Origin: Bacillus sp. sid0103
Lineage (GTDB): Bacteria > Bacillota > Bacilli > Bacillales_B > DSM-18226
DNA length: 64,000 nt
Direction: 5' to 3'
NCBI RefSeq assembly: GCF_019219025.1
Contig: NZ_JAHUWN010000029.1
Span: 14,964-78,963, forward strand
Positions 1-9,300 of this stretch are shown piece by piece. The position numbers and the translations under genes are program-made. A model generated the notes under the pieces. The model made no database searches, had not been told where the DNA came from, and was given only the letters and a program-made list of their open reading frames with translations. Position 1 is the stretch's first letter. The number at the start of each line of letters is the position of its first letter.

Positions 1-68
1 CAAACTATTTCTATTACTTCTGTACGAATTAATGTTTTCAACTACCAAGTCACATTTATTGACCCTAT

Positions 69-263
69 CTAATTTGTAGTGCTCTTTACTATCAAGGTTT
101 TTAGTAACCATTTTTTCTGCACGCTCTTCATTTCGGCAACTACAATCGATACCATTTGAAATCCTTTTGCAAAATAAACAACTTGAAAAACTTTCATACT
201 TTTTCCACTCCTTTTATTAGAAATCTTTGGTTTAGGTTCGACATGTTCGATGTATCCTTTCAC
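69..263 (-). CDS. Possible small ORF downstream of ardC, probably a fragment
   Basis: A 64-residue lysine-rich reading frame that opens with GTG inside one arm of a perfect palindrome. It lies on the same strand as ardC and just after it. I recognise no family, and the first bases of the window give no more context. It may be the decayed start of a longer plasmid-type gene. Low certainty that it is translated. Confidence 0.2.
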   Translation of the reverse strand: MKGYIEHVEPKPKISNKRSGKSMKVFQVVYFAKGFQMVSIVVAEMKSVQKKWLLKTLIVKSTTN

Positions 264-287
264 CGGCTGACCTGTCAGCCGGTGAAA
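258..287. repeat. Perfect inverted repeat, 14-bp arms
   Basis: Two 14-base arms (TTTCACCGGCTGAC and its complement) are separated by only CT. It follows the ardC stop codon on the minus strand. No T-run follows on either strand, so it is not a standard rho-independent terminator. A protein-binding palindrome or an mRNA-stabilising hairpin are both possible. Confidence 0.6.
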
Positions 288-320
288 TTATTGCTTGTGA
301 TTGTATGAATGACAATTCTT

Positions 321-1172
321 TTAGTTTTCGTCTGCAAATTTTTCCTTTGTTTCTCCTAAAATATAATCTGCTGCTTTCTGTGCTTGAGCAGCTGCTTGTA
401 AGACTAGACGGCTTTCTTTTTTCAAAGCTCGTAACCATGAATCGATATAGCTAGCGGTATTCTCTATAGTGCTGTTATCAATTCCGGCTACTCCGCACAA
501 CATTGCCGCACCCATTTCAGCGACTAACTCTTCCTTGGAATAAACTTCATCCCCAAACGCAACTCCTTCTGTCGTGATACCCGGTCGAGCTAAACGGCTT
601 TGATGTCCGGTACTGTGCGTCATTTCGTGAAACAAAGTGCAATAATATTCCTCTGAAACCTTAAAATCTTTTATCCGAGGGCAATTGATTCGATCCCATG
701 TTGGATAATAAACCGCCTTACCTGTATGAAACGTGTAATCTGGAGAATCGATATATCCTTTAAAAATTTCCTCCGCCTTTTCTATCGGGTCATGTTCAAA
801 GGCTTCAATCCTTCTTTTACTCTCTAAGCCGGTACACTGTTTATTAATCTCCCAAACTCGATAATAAAAGGGTTTAGCAAAAGTCTTTTTCTCCTTTGTT
901 TCATCGTCCTCCGTCTCTATCCAAAGCCAATAGACAATGATATGAGAATTTTTTAGTTCTTCTTTTTTGATTCGTCCACCAGCTTCTAAAATCTGTTTTT
1001 TGGAAGCATATTCTCCAGGTTCTACTAGAAAAATATTGATTCCTCGATATGGCTTTTGTGTTTTCCAGTTAACCGCGTTTGAATTGGTCCATGGCTGGCG
1101 CCACGGTACAACACCTTTTTCTAATTTTTCGATGATTTTTTCTGTAATGATTTCATAAACACTTTTTGTCAT
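321..1172 (-). CDS. ardC: ArdC-like antirestriction protein (ssDNA-binding domain + zincin)
   Basis: About 283 residues. The N-terminal half (starting MTKSVYEIITEKIIEKLEKG, then VVPWRQPW) is the ArdC-type single-stranded DNA-binding domain. The second half is the zincin-like metallopeptidase domain with an HEMTHSTGH zinc-binding motif and a downstream EELVAEMGAA segment. Family members are plasmid- or phage-borne antirestriction proteins that protect incoming DNA. The start at 1172 is chosen because AAGGAGGA lies just upstream; the open frame extends further (to 1337) but that stretch belongs to the repeated R region and has no ribosome site. The gene is read out of R copy 1, as radC is out of R copy 3. 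Function is by family; motifs are seen directly. Confidence 0.88.
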   Translation of the reverse strand: MTKSVYEIITEKIIEKLEKGVVPWRQPWTNSNAVNWKTQKPYRGINIFLVEPGEYASKKQILEAGGRIKKEELKNSHIIVYWLWIETEDDETKEKKTFAKPFYYRVWEINKQCTGLESKRRIEAFEHDPIEKAEEIFKGYIDSPDYTFHTGKAVYYPTWDRINCPRIKDFKVSEEYYCTLFHEMTHSTGHQSRLARPGITTEGVAFGDEVYSKEELVAEMGAAMLCGVAGIDNSTIENTASYIDSWLRALKKESRLVLQAAAQAQKAADYILGETKEKFADEN

Positions 1173-1224
1173 TTGCTTTTCCTCCTTGGATTTTCTAATA
1201 ATTTTTGATTTTTTAAGATTTTCT

Positions 1225-1860
1225 TTTTCCTTTTGACTTGCGAAGCGAGTAAGTTCCCCAAAGGGGGATGATTTTTCCCCTTTTGCAAGTAGAACGAAAA
1301 ACACACATAGACAATGGGTCAAGGGCGCTCTTCGCACAAAAAGTTTTTTGCTGTTGCGAAAGTGCCTTTAAGCAAAAAAGTTTTTTGCCCCTTGACCGAT
1401 TGACTAGCTTTCTTAGCTTCTAGCCGGAAAGGTTCGGGTGTCCTGCCGGCTGGAAGGTTAGAAAGCTTGTGCTGTTTTACGATTCGGAAGGCAAAGGGAA
1501 AATCAACAATAAAAGCAGCCATTCTTTCGGCTGCTCTCCTTTTTGTCTATTATTCTTTTAATCTTTCCATCTTTTGATTTTCTTACTTTTCGGCTCGTTC
1601 GGTATGGCGGCGTTAGCCGTAAATTGAACAGGAACCTACGGAATGTTGGCGATAGCCGTACAGACCGTGGTTATCGGTCCATTTAGTGCCGAAGCGACAC
1701 GTACAGGTTGACAGAAAGGGTGATTTTTTCCTTTCTGATCAGTCCGTAGTGCTGCCGACCAAAGTCTTTCTGTATGCTTTTAACCTTAAATTTTAACGTC
1801 ATGATTTCTGAAGAAAAATCGCAGCCTTAAGGCTGCATGACTGATAAATAAACGAAAAGA
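1225..1860. repeat. R element copy 1 (long form, between ardC and yolD)
   Basis: This non-coding stretch is closely repeated at about 25665-26340. Its 170-base core (about 1588-1757) is also found at 24.5 and 40.6 kb. The core contains nested complementary arms: CAGAAAGG pairs with CCTTTCTG, and an outer TACAGG pairs with TCCGTA with one mismatch. Towards ardC it has a hairpin of the AGCAGCC/GGCTGCT type; towards yolD it has the palindrome GCAGCCTTAAGGCTGC. It separates two divergent genes, so it probably carries both promoters. Structured RNA leader or folded single-stranded DNA promoter are possible roles (inference). Confidence 0.75.
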
Positions 1861-1897
1861 GGATGTAGACATATCTAAAATTTTTATAACATACCCA

Positions 1898-1927
1898 TTG
1901 AATAATAAGAACAAATGTTCTTATAAT
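1898..1927 (+). promoter_or_regulatory. Sigma-A-like promoter with LexA (SOS) box for yolD
   Basis: TTGAAT (1898-1903) and TATAAT (1922-1927) are separated by 18 bases. Between them lies GAACAAATGTTC (1909-1920), a full match to the Bacillus LexA/DinR consensus GAAC-R-N-R-Y-GTTC. A repressor bound here would cover the promoter, so the yolD gene should be DNA-damage inducible. The same arrangement recurs before the dead yolD copy at 4645-4656. Confidence 0.8.
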
Positions 1928-1949
1928 AAATAAAAAGGGGGATTTTTTA

Positions 1950-2288
1950 ATGAAGAAAGATCATAAAGATCGTGGAATGAAGAAGTGGCATGGTTTTTTC
2001 ATGCCGGAATCCATAAAATTGTTAAAGGATCTATGGAAGGATGATCAAAAAACTCCTAGGCCACTGCTAGATGAAATGAAAATAGAAGAGATGGAACAGC
2101 TATTATCTAATAGCATGGAAACCAAATTACTTTTAGAAATTACTACATGGAAAGACGGATTTTTTACTTCCCGTGTTGGATTTGTAATGAAAATTGATTC
2201 TTTAAATAAAAGAATTCAAATCCTAGATGAATTTGAATCCATCATTAATCTTGATTTCTTTTCCATAACCAATGTAAAGGTCAAATAA
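1950..2288 (+). CDS. YolD-like family protein
   Basis: 112 residues with the family hallmark RGMKKWHGFFMPE near residue 10 and a C-terminal beta-rich half ending FFSITNVKV. YolD-like proteins are small Bacillus proteins, usually encoded beside Y-family polymerases (UvrX/YqjW) and predicted to act like UmuD in the SOS response. Here no polymerase gene is adjacent. A clear AGGGGG ribosome site precedes the ATG, and a LexA box overlaps the promoter. A second, inactivated copy lies at 4688-4900. Family assignment is firm; the biochemical role is inferred from the family. Confidence 0.85.
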   Translation: MKKDHKDRGMKKWHGFFMPESIKLLKDLWKDDQKTPRPLLDEMKIEEMEQLLSNSMETKLLLEITTWKDGFFTSRVGFVMKIDSLNKRIQILDEFESIINLDFFSITNVKVK

Positions 2289-2398
2289 ATACTTACCTTA
2301 AAAAGGTCAAACCTATAATTATTGCACTTCAATAGGAGGATTTTTTTTACATACATAGAAATAATTATAGACAAGTCATTAAATCGAGGGGGATTTGA

Positions 2399-2563
2399 AT
2401 GGAGTTTTCAGTTCTCAATGCTTGGTTGCAATTTTTCTTGTTGATTATGTGTGGATGTCTAATTTTATTCATCGCAATGTTATTTATTTCCAACAAACAC
2501 ATAAAGAATAGATTAAAGCAAATGGAAGAAATCGATAAAAATGAAGTTAATATAACGAATTAA
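2399..2563 (+). CDS. Small single-pass membrane protein
   Basis: 54 residues. A hydrophobic stretch at about residues 9-31 (rich in L, I, F and C) is followed by a charged tail (KHIKNRLKQMEEIDKNEV). GAGGGGG sits 7 bases before the ATG, and a terminator-like hairpin follows at 2603-2652, so it looks like a real gene, probably cotranscribed with yolD. I do not recognise the family. A role in the SOS response would be guesswork from position alone. Confidence 0.6.
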   Translation: MEFSVLNAWLQFFLLIMCGCLILFIAMLFISNKHIKNRLKQMEEIDKNEVNITN

Positions 2564-2602
2564 ACGCTGAATTTTTTCATTGTTTGTGTTAATTATGAAT
2601 TT

Positions 2603-2652
2603 AGCCCTTCCAGCAACATGTTGAGAACATATGCTCAAGCTGAGAAGGGCTC
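2603..2652 (+). terminator. Terminator-like hairpin after the small membrane protein
   Basis: AGCCCTTC pairs with GAAGGGCT, with an inner CAGC/GCTG helix, followed by a modest T-rich tail (CTTATATT). Confidence 0.5.
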
Positions 2653-2875
2653 TTATATTGAGGAATAGAAACATAACAGATATCATCCACAATGAGAGGG
2701 TAATTATTTCAACATGTTCTCCTATCTCATATCTTTAAACGGAATTTACCTATACCAAATACTATGACAGTCACTAATGCATACCATCCGCTATTTACTA
2801 TTACAGAAAGCGCCTACATTTTTCTGGGATTCTTGCAGAAAAGTTACCTATAAAATCAGGTATATAGACTTCACT

Positions 2876-3070
2876 TCATACACAATCAATAACCTTGTAA
2901 TTTTTATGTGCTACAACTGTTCTGTTTCCTTTAATCTCCATTCCCGTTTTATTATCGGTTATATTTACAATGACTGAATTTTCATTTACCTTCTCCACGA
3001 TCCCTTTAATTCCATTCTTAAAAAGGATATAATCCCCAAATTCTGCTATCTTTTTTGCCTTGAATATCAT
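2876..3070 (-). CDS. YkvS-like DUF2187 family protein
   Basis: 64 residues from MIFKAKKIAEFGDYILF to the C-terminal HKNYKVIDCV. The pattern (GDYILFKNGIKGIVEKVNENSVIV followed by a basic turn and a KNYK tail) matches the small DUF2187/YkvS proteins of Bacillus, a KOW-like beta-barrel fold of unknown function. The start at 3070 is preferred because GAGGG lies upstream; an in-frame ATG at 3172 would add 34 unconserved residues. Confidence 0.7.
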   Translation of the reverse strand: MIFKAKKIAEFGDYILFKNGIKGIVEKVNENSVIVNITDNKTGMEIKGNRTVVAHKNYKVIDCV

Positions 3071-3176
3071 CTTTTTTCCCTCAAATCTAAAATGTTTATT
3101 TTTCTTAGATTTTATACCTTTGTAATTGTTTAATTTTATTTTATTGAGATGGTTTAAAACCATTGTATACAAAAAA

Positions 3177-3353
3177 TTATTGATGGGCTTTATTCGCTAA
3201 TAAAATTAATTCATCGAGACTTTTAATTATGATTTCTTTTTTTGATGGAGGAAAATCCGAAATGTTTTCAATGATTTTCCTTCTTTTTAGTTCCATTTGC
3301 TTCAAATTGTCTGTATCAATTCCATTTAGATTACAATTACTTTCTTCCCTCAT
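3177..3353 (-). CDS. Spo0E-like sporulation regulator (small phosphatase family)
   Basis: 58 residues: MREESNCNLNGIDTDNLKQM, then ELKRRKIIENIS, and a second helix carrying KSLDELILLANKAHQ. The two-helix hairpin with an S-x-LDELI signature is that of Spo0E-type aspartyl-phosphate phosphatases, which remove phosphate from Spo0A~P and delay sporulation. The canonical SQ of SQELD is replaced by KS. An AGGAG lies about 13 bases before the ATG. Encoded directly upstream of the YkvS-like gene on the same strand. A better-conserved relative is at 14075-14251. Confidence 0.6.
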   Translation of the reverse strand: MREESNCNLNGIDTDNLKQMELKRRKIIENISDFPPSKKEIIIKSLDELILLANKAHQ

Positions 3354-3374
3354 CTCTATACTAAACTCCTATTC

Positions 3375-4540
3375 TTTTAACATTATATAATACTAATTTT
3401 TACAATTTTTAGATTATTATGTTATCTTTTCTTTTTATGGCCTAAACCATGGAAACTACTCTTAATTATTTAAATAAAAGCCAACCGTTTCTTGAGAATT
3501 AATTGCCGGCTTTTACTAGAGGAATACTTTGGTTCATCTACCATATCATATCTGGTTTACACTTTAATTAATGAAAAATAAAAGTTTGATAACAACGACT
3601 TAAATTAAACAAATCAGGTATAACAGGCCTCATAATTTGAAAGGTCACTGGTCTCTGGATTTGCGGATGTTAAATTCAAAGGGATATTTTCCTGTGGCAT
3701 TCGAAGTATGATGGAAACTAAACAACCAATCCAAAAATATACAAAACTATAAAACTATATTTCTTTAAGTTGTGACCCGAAGCAATTATTTCTGAACAAC
3801 CGTAACAACTTGCAGAATAAGCGGTAGAATTACCATTAATCCAAACCACATAATTATCAGTTTGTCTCGAAACATTCTCAACAGTCCTTTCGTATTGTAT
3901 TATATTGGATAAATTCTATTACCAGTGACTCCTATTGGTAAAATTAAGGTAATCCAGTCCTAAAGTTGTTCAAACTTTTTTAGTTTTTAAGCATTTTCCG
4001 AACATCTCTATCCTGCTATTCCCTCTATTAACCCTGTTCCCATTCAATAAAAAACAAGGATGGTCAGAAAACGGGAACTTTGTTAGTATTTGTTAGCATC
4101 GATTTAGATGAAACTTACACTCTATGTATCTAGCGAGTCTGTTTTACACCAGATCCTCATTGTCAGTATTTATTTGACGAATACATGGTTACCAATAACG
4201 GCTATTACTTATTGTGTTTTCACTTAATCATAAAGACCTCCTGACAAATTAGCTCCATATTATCTTAACAAACATATATTTCATCCTGTTCTCAATTTGA
4301 AGATTCCTAGGTTACAGTACCTTAAGAAAAAAAGTCATTTACTTTAATACTAGTTTACTCAAATAATTAATCACCAATATTTGGATCTTTTTCTCGGTTA
4401 AGCATAGTATTTTATTTTCTTCCTTACAAAACAAACTGTGTACTTACATATCAATATTATTGACACCTCCTTTATTTAACCTGACTTAAACCTAAAGCCT
4501 TATATATTTACCATGATGTATATAGGACAAAAAAAGTCCT
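3375..4540. other. Stretch without recognisable genes
   Basis: About 1.2 kb of AT-rich sequence with stop codons in every frame. I see only a weak hairpin (AAAAGCC...GGCTTTT near 3476-3516) and no conserved protein fragment. It looks like decayed DNA between two yolD copies. Confidence 0.5.
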
Positions 4541-4687
4541 TATTTCTGAAGACAAAATCGCAGCCTTAAGGCTGCAAGACTAATAAAAAACTGAAGGGGA
4601 TGTAGACATATCTAAAATTTTTGTCCATATCCCTTGTACAATTAGAACAAACGTTCTTATAATTAAATCAAAGGGAGAATTTTTTTA
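4538..4687 (+). repeat. R-element tail with LexA-box promoter (second copy)
   Basis: It repeats the end of R copy 1: the GCAGCCTTAAGGCTGC palindrome, GGATGTAGACATATCTAAAA, and a promoter (TTGTAC, then TATAAT at 4658-4663) enclosing a perfect LexA box GAACAAACGTTC at 4645-4656. It drives the inactivated yolD copy. Confidence 0.7.
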
Positions 4688-4900
4688 ATGAATAAAGATC
4701 GTGGAATGAAGAAATGGCACGGCTTTTTCATGCCAGAAAACATAAAGATGTTGAAAGATCTTTGGCAGGATGATTAAAAAACTCCTAGTCCACTTCTGGA
4801 TGAATTGAAAATAGAAGAGATGGAAATTCAAATTCATCCTGAATTTGAATCCATAATCAATATTGATTTCTTTTCCATTATCAATGTAAACGTTAAATAG
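4688..4900 (+). pseudogene. yolD-like pseudogene
   Basis: A second yolD copy beginning MNKDRGMKKWHGFFMPENIK. A glutamine codon has become TAA after LWQDD, and the middle of the gene (about 40 codons between EEME and the C-terminal EFESI segment) is deleted. The C-terminal SIINIDFFSIINVNVK is still readable in frame. Promoter and LexA box remain intact, so the transcript could still be induced although the protein is lost. Confidence 0.8.
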
Positions 4901-4902
4901 TA

Positions 4903-5090
4903 TGTTTTTCCTTTCTGATCAGTCCGTCGTGCAACCGCCCAAAGTCTTTCTGTATGGTTTTAATCAGATTTTAAAGTCCTTATTTGATGAAAAAGTTGCA
5001 GCCTTAAGGCTGTAGGATCAGCAAAAACTGTAGGGGATGAATAGAATTAAAAATTTTAGTACCATCCTCCTTGAACAATTAGAACATTCG
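4903..5090. repeat. R-element partial copy (right half only)
   Basis: It keeps CCTTTCTGATCAGTCCGT, AAAGTCTTTCTGTATG and the GCAGCCTTAAGGCTG palindrome of R copy 1, but lacks the left half of the folded core. The LexA-box position now reads GAACATTCGATC, a degraded site, and no yolD follows. Confidence 0.6.
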
Positions 5091-5451
5091 ATCCCAAAAG
5101 AGATAGAAGAGTATTTTGTTTTGAATTTACTGTCTATTTTATTATTAACATCACCAGCTTGTAGTTTTGAAAAGACTCATACTGAACTTCTATTCTACTT
5201 AGTATAAAAGTTAGTGAACTTACTAACTCTGAGTTTAAGGAAGTTGGAATAGGTCAAAACGAGAGTATGAAAAAAGGAGACTTTAAGAAATTTACTCTTC
5301 ATTTTCAAATCTTCTTTTGAGATCTAGGGGTTGAATTTTAAATGTTCCTTACCATTATAAAACCATATTTCATCAAGGTTACGATCAGTGCCCCTGTCCA
5401 AAGAGCAGTCAAGTGCCCTGAAACAGTTGCGTAACCAGGCTCCTCTTCCCC
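5091..5451. other. Stretch without recognisable genes
   Basis: About 360 bases of AT-rich sequence with no open frame or fragment that I recognise. Confidence 0.4.
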
Positions 5452-5640
5452 TGATAACGGCCATAAGAATGTCCCACTTCTGCCCTGTTTTTTACCGGCG
5501 ATAGTCACAAGATTTACCGCTTGTTGCCAACGCGTTTACCAATGGAGTATTGTCAAGAAAAATGGATTTACAATGTTAAGGATTTTGAGAGATAAAGAAA
5601 GTCTAATTCCTCCACATCTTTACCGAGGAATTAGACTACT
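5452..5640 (+). mobile_element. Solo left end of an IS21-like cassette
   Basis: It begins TGATAACGGCCATAAGAATG and continues with CCACTTCTG, then several TTTACC repeats, closely matching the left end of the cassette at 26346. As there, a hairpin (GTCTAATTCCTC paired with GAGGAATTAGAC) follows about 100 bases in. No matching right end or transposase is seen nearby. Confidence 0.55.
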
Positions 5641-5737
5641 AGTCTTCAAAAATCGCGCCCTTTAATAAAATGGCCTTATTTCTGAAGCAATGCTCATTAA
5701 CTCGTTGTGTGGTTCTCTGGCTTGTTGTTATTAAACA

Positions 5738-6016
5738 CTAATTGCCGGGCAGCTGGATGCCGCGCCAGCCGCTTACATAACATTGGCCATATTCATTATC
5801 ACCCACAGCAACCACTGTGCCGTCCGATTTAAGCCCGACGGTATGGGCACAACCCGTCGCAATCGCCACAATATCGCGCCAATCACTTACATAATATTGG
5901 CCATACTCATTCCAACCCACCGCGACCGCCAAAATATCGCACCAGCCGCTTACATTACATTGGCGATACTGAAAATTCCATCCCCTAAAAATAGGAAATG
6001 CTATTTGCTTATACAT
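5738..6016 (-). pseudogene. RCC1-repeat protein fragment
   Basis: 92 residues containing about two and a half repeats of the pattern NEYGQ-C/Y-V-SGWRDIVAIA-x-HTVGLKSDGTVVAVG, the beta-propeller blade of RCC1-like proteins. A real RCC1 protein needs around seven blades and a secretion signal or other domain. This is a remnant, possibly cargo of the mobile end at 5452. The ribosome site is not convincing. Confidence 0.6.
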
Positions 6017-6331
6017 TTTATCACTTAAAATGATGTATTTTTTCCTACTCTAAATAAAACATAAATATTGAATATATTACCAATTTATTAAACCGATAAA
6101 CACTATCTATCTATTCAATAGATTACACAACATTGATTTGCAGTTATAAAAGACATAATATTTTAAATGTTAGTAATATTGAAGTGGAAGTAGGTGGAAA
6201 ACCAATTTTTAGCAGAAATGAAATAGTGTTTAAAATCCAATTTGAGAGGATGTTGCCAGTTGGAAGTATGTTAAGTACTACATAGTGAAAACAAGGGTTT
6301 GTTGATTTTTCCGATGTGCAAAGGTTTTTAT

Positions 6332-9300
6332 ATGGAGATGTATAAAAAGAAAATAACAGGCGGGTGGAAATTAGTGGGTAAAAATAAAAAACGATTTGCG
6401 ACAATATGTCTTTCCAGTGCTCTCGTTTTATCACCATTCTCGGGACTTCTATCAAATTCTTACTCTTCAACAGTTGCTCATGCACAAACGAAGGCACCAA
6501 TCAAAGCACCAACTGAGCAATTACCAGCTAATCTCACTCCAGAACAGCTAGCAGCTTTCACAAAACTGCAAAGCATGAATGGAATCGTGGGTTTACAATT
6601 ATCAAAAGATGTAAATTTGAAGAGTTCAGATGAAATTCCAGTTATTGTTGAATTCAAACAACGTCCGGCTAAATTAGCGGTAATCGATGCAGCATCAAAA
6701 GGGAAAAAGTTGTCTGTAACAGAAGCAAAAAAACAAGTGGATGCTTCACATGATACCTTTAAAAATGATTTGGCAACGATCTTTGCGTCTAAAGGGGCAA
6801 AAAAGGGTGCTTCACCTTCTTACAAGGTAAATAGATCCTATAAACATGCGTTCAATGGTGTAGCTATGAAACTACCAGCCAACCAAGTTCAATCCTTATT
6901 AAACTCAATGGAAGTTAAAGCTGTTTACAGTGATCTACAGGTAAAAGTTGAGCAACCGGTAAAAGCGAAAGCGTCAGATGTTGGAACCATGGGATTAGGA
7001 ATGTCAGATGAGCTTTCCTTCCTTCAAGTTGATAAGCTTCATGACGAAGGGTACACAGGAAAAGGCGTTAAGGTGGGAGTGATCGATACAGGTATTGACT
7101 ATAACCATCCTGATTTAAAAGGCGCCTATAAAGGTGGATATGACTTTGTCGATAATGATGCCGATCCGATGGAAACGACCTATGAAGATTGGGTAAAAGC
7201 AGGTAAGCCATCCGATGCCAAGTCATACATGACCACTCACGGAACTCATGTATCAGGAACGATTGCCGGACAAGGAAAAAATAATAGTAAATATGCAACG
7301 ACAGGAATCGCTCCAGACGCTGATCTTTATGCTTACCGAGTTTTAGGACCATATGGAGGAGGATACTATTCTTCTATTTTGGCCGGAATTGATAAAGCAA
7401 TTGAAGATGGCATGGACGTCATTAACATGTCATTAGGTGGAAATACAAATGACCCGTGGGATCCTATCAGTTTAGCAGCTGACAACGCTGTTTTACTTGG
7501 AGTCACAGCAGTAATAGCAGCAGGAAACGCCGGCAATCAAATGTACACTTTAGGAAGCCCAGGTACCGCATCATTAGCGCTCACGGTGGGTGCAAGTAAT
7601 GTCCCAAGAACCATTCCCACTTTTAAAGGCTCACTTGCAGCTGGACAAAAGGCAGTGGGTGTAAATTTACAACTATTCGCGTTCGGATTTGGAGATGACA
7701 TTACGAAGTTTAAAGGTCAAACACTCCCAGTTGTTGATGTCGGAATGGGAAGGACCGAGGATTTTTTTAATAAAGATGTAAAAGGAAAGATAGCCCTAAT
7801 AAGCCGAGGAGATTTCGGTATGGATTTTAAAATTAATTTTGCGAAACAAAACGGTGCAGCTGCGGTCCTTTTATATAATAATAATCCGACAGAAGGGCAG
7901 ATACCTTATTATTTTGCAGAGGGAAAAGATTTTATATCTACATTCTCCTTAACACAAGCAGACGGATTAGCGTTAAAACAACAAGTGGAAGCAGGCTACA
8001 CAAACTTCAACTTTGGTGAGATGTCAGAAATAAAAACACAGGGAGATCAATTAGCAGATTTCAGCTCCCGCGGACCATCCCATAACACTTACGAAATCAA
8101 ACCAGAAGTCACTGCCCCAGGAGTAGATGTACTATCTACTGCTGCATCCGACGTAGTCAACGATGGGCAAGGGGACAATTATCAATATGCTTACGAACGG
8201 ATGTCTGGTACTTCGATGGCAACTCCGAATGTTGCTGGCATTGCAGCGCTGTTATTGCAAGCAAAACCTGGTTTGCAGCCTGAAGATGTAAAGTCCATTT
8301 TAATGAATACAGCAGATCCGCTAAGTAATCCTTACAGTGTGTTTGAAGTTGGTGCAGGACGAGTTGATCCTTATAAAGCGATCCATTCTGATATGGAAAT
8401 CAAAGTTATGGACACTACCCCAATATTAAAAAGTGGAGGGAAGGAAACATTCATTGATGATAATTCGGGCGGCATCAGCTTTGGACAACTCTATGATCCA
8501 GGCCAAGATATCGTTGATTCAAAAACGGTTGTGATGAAAAACAACGGAACTACTGCCAAAACATATGATGTTAAGGTACAATTTCAAACCGGTCTAAGAG
8601 GATCGAAAGATGCAGCGAAGAATGGTGTGAAGGTCGAAACGGCAACTTCTGTCCAACTAAAAGGGGGAGAACAAAAGAAAATTTTAGATTCTCTCTACAT
8701 TCCAAAAACAGCAGAAAAGGGATTTTATGAAGGATATGTGGTGTATTCAAATAAAGACAATCCATCTGAAACATATAAAGTTCCATTCGGCTTCTCTTAC
8801 GAAAATGCACCAGCATTTAATACTTTCAAAATAAAAACACATTCAGGAACTTCATCAATTCTTGCGAATGGAAATCCATACGAATCTTGGCCCCAAATAA
8901 TTGTAAATGTAACATCACATGTAAAATGGGTTACTTTGATGATTGTTGACCCAGAAACAAACGAATATATTGGGGAACTAACTAGTACTCGCGGTGATAA
9001 GCTAGAGCCAAACAAAGATTCTCTATCGGGTTGGATGGGATATTATATACCGTTTTTACGGAATCAAAAAAAACCATCCTCTAGTGATATCAATGATTTA
9101 TTTTCTTCCCTAGCCTCTCGAATGGATCATTTGAAACCAGGCAAATATAAAATAAAGGCTTTTGGAATAACTGAGCAAGGTCAAGCGTTTACAGCTAAAA
9201 ATGAAGAGTACTTTTTTATTGACAATGCTGCACCAGAATTTAAGTATAACCTGCCAAAAGGAGTATATGAATATGAAGCAGGCCAAAAATCGGTATCCTT

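Noticed and set aside
1225..1860. R element as a CRISPR array or tandem repeat
   Set aside because: The copies are dispersed, differ in length and lack spacer-repeat periodicity.
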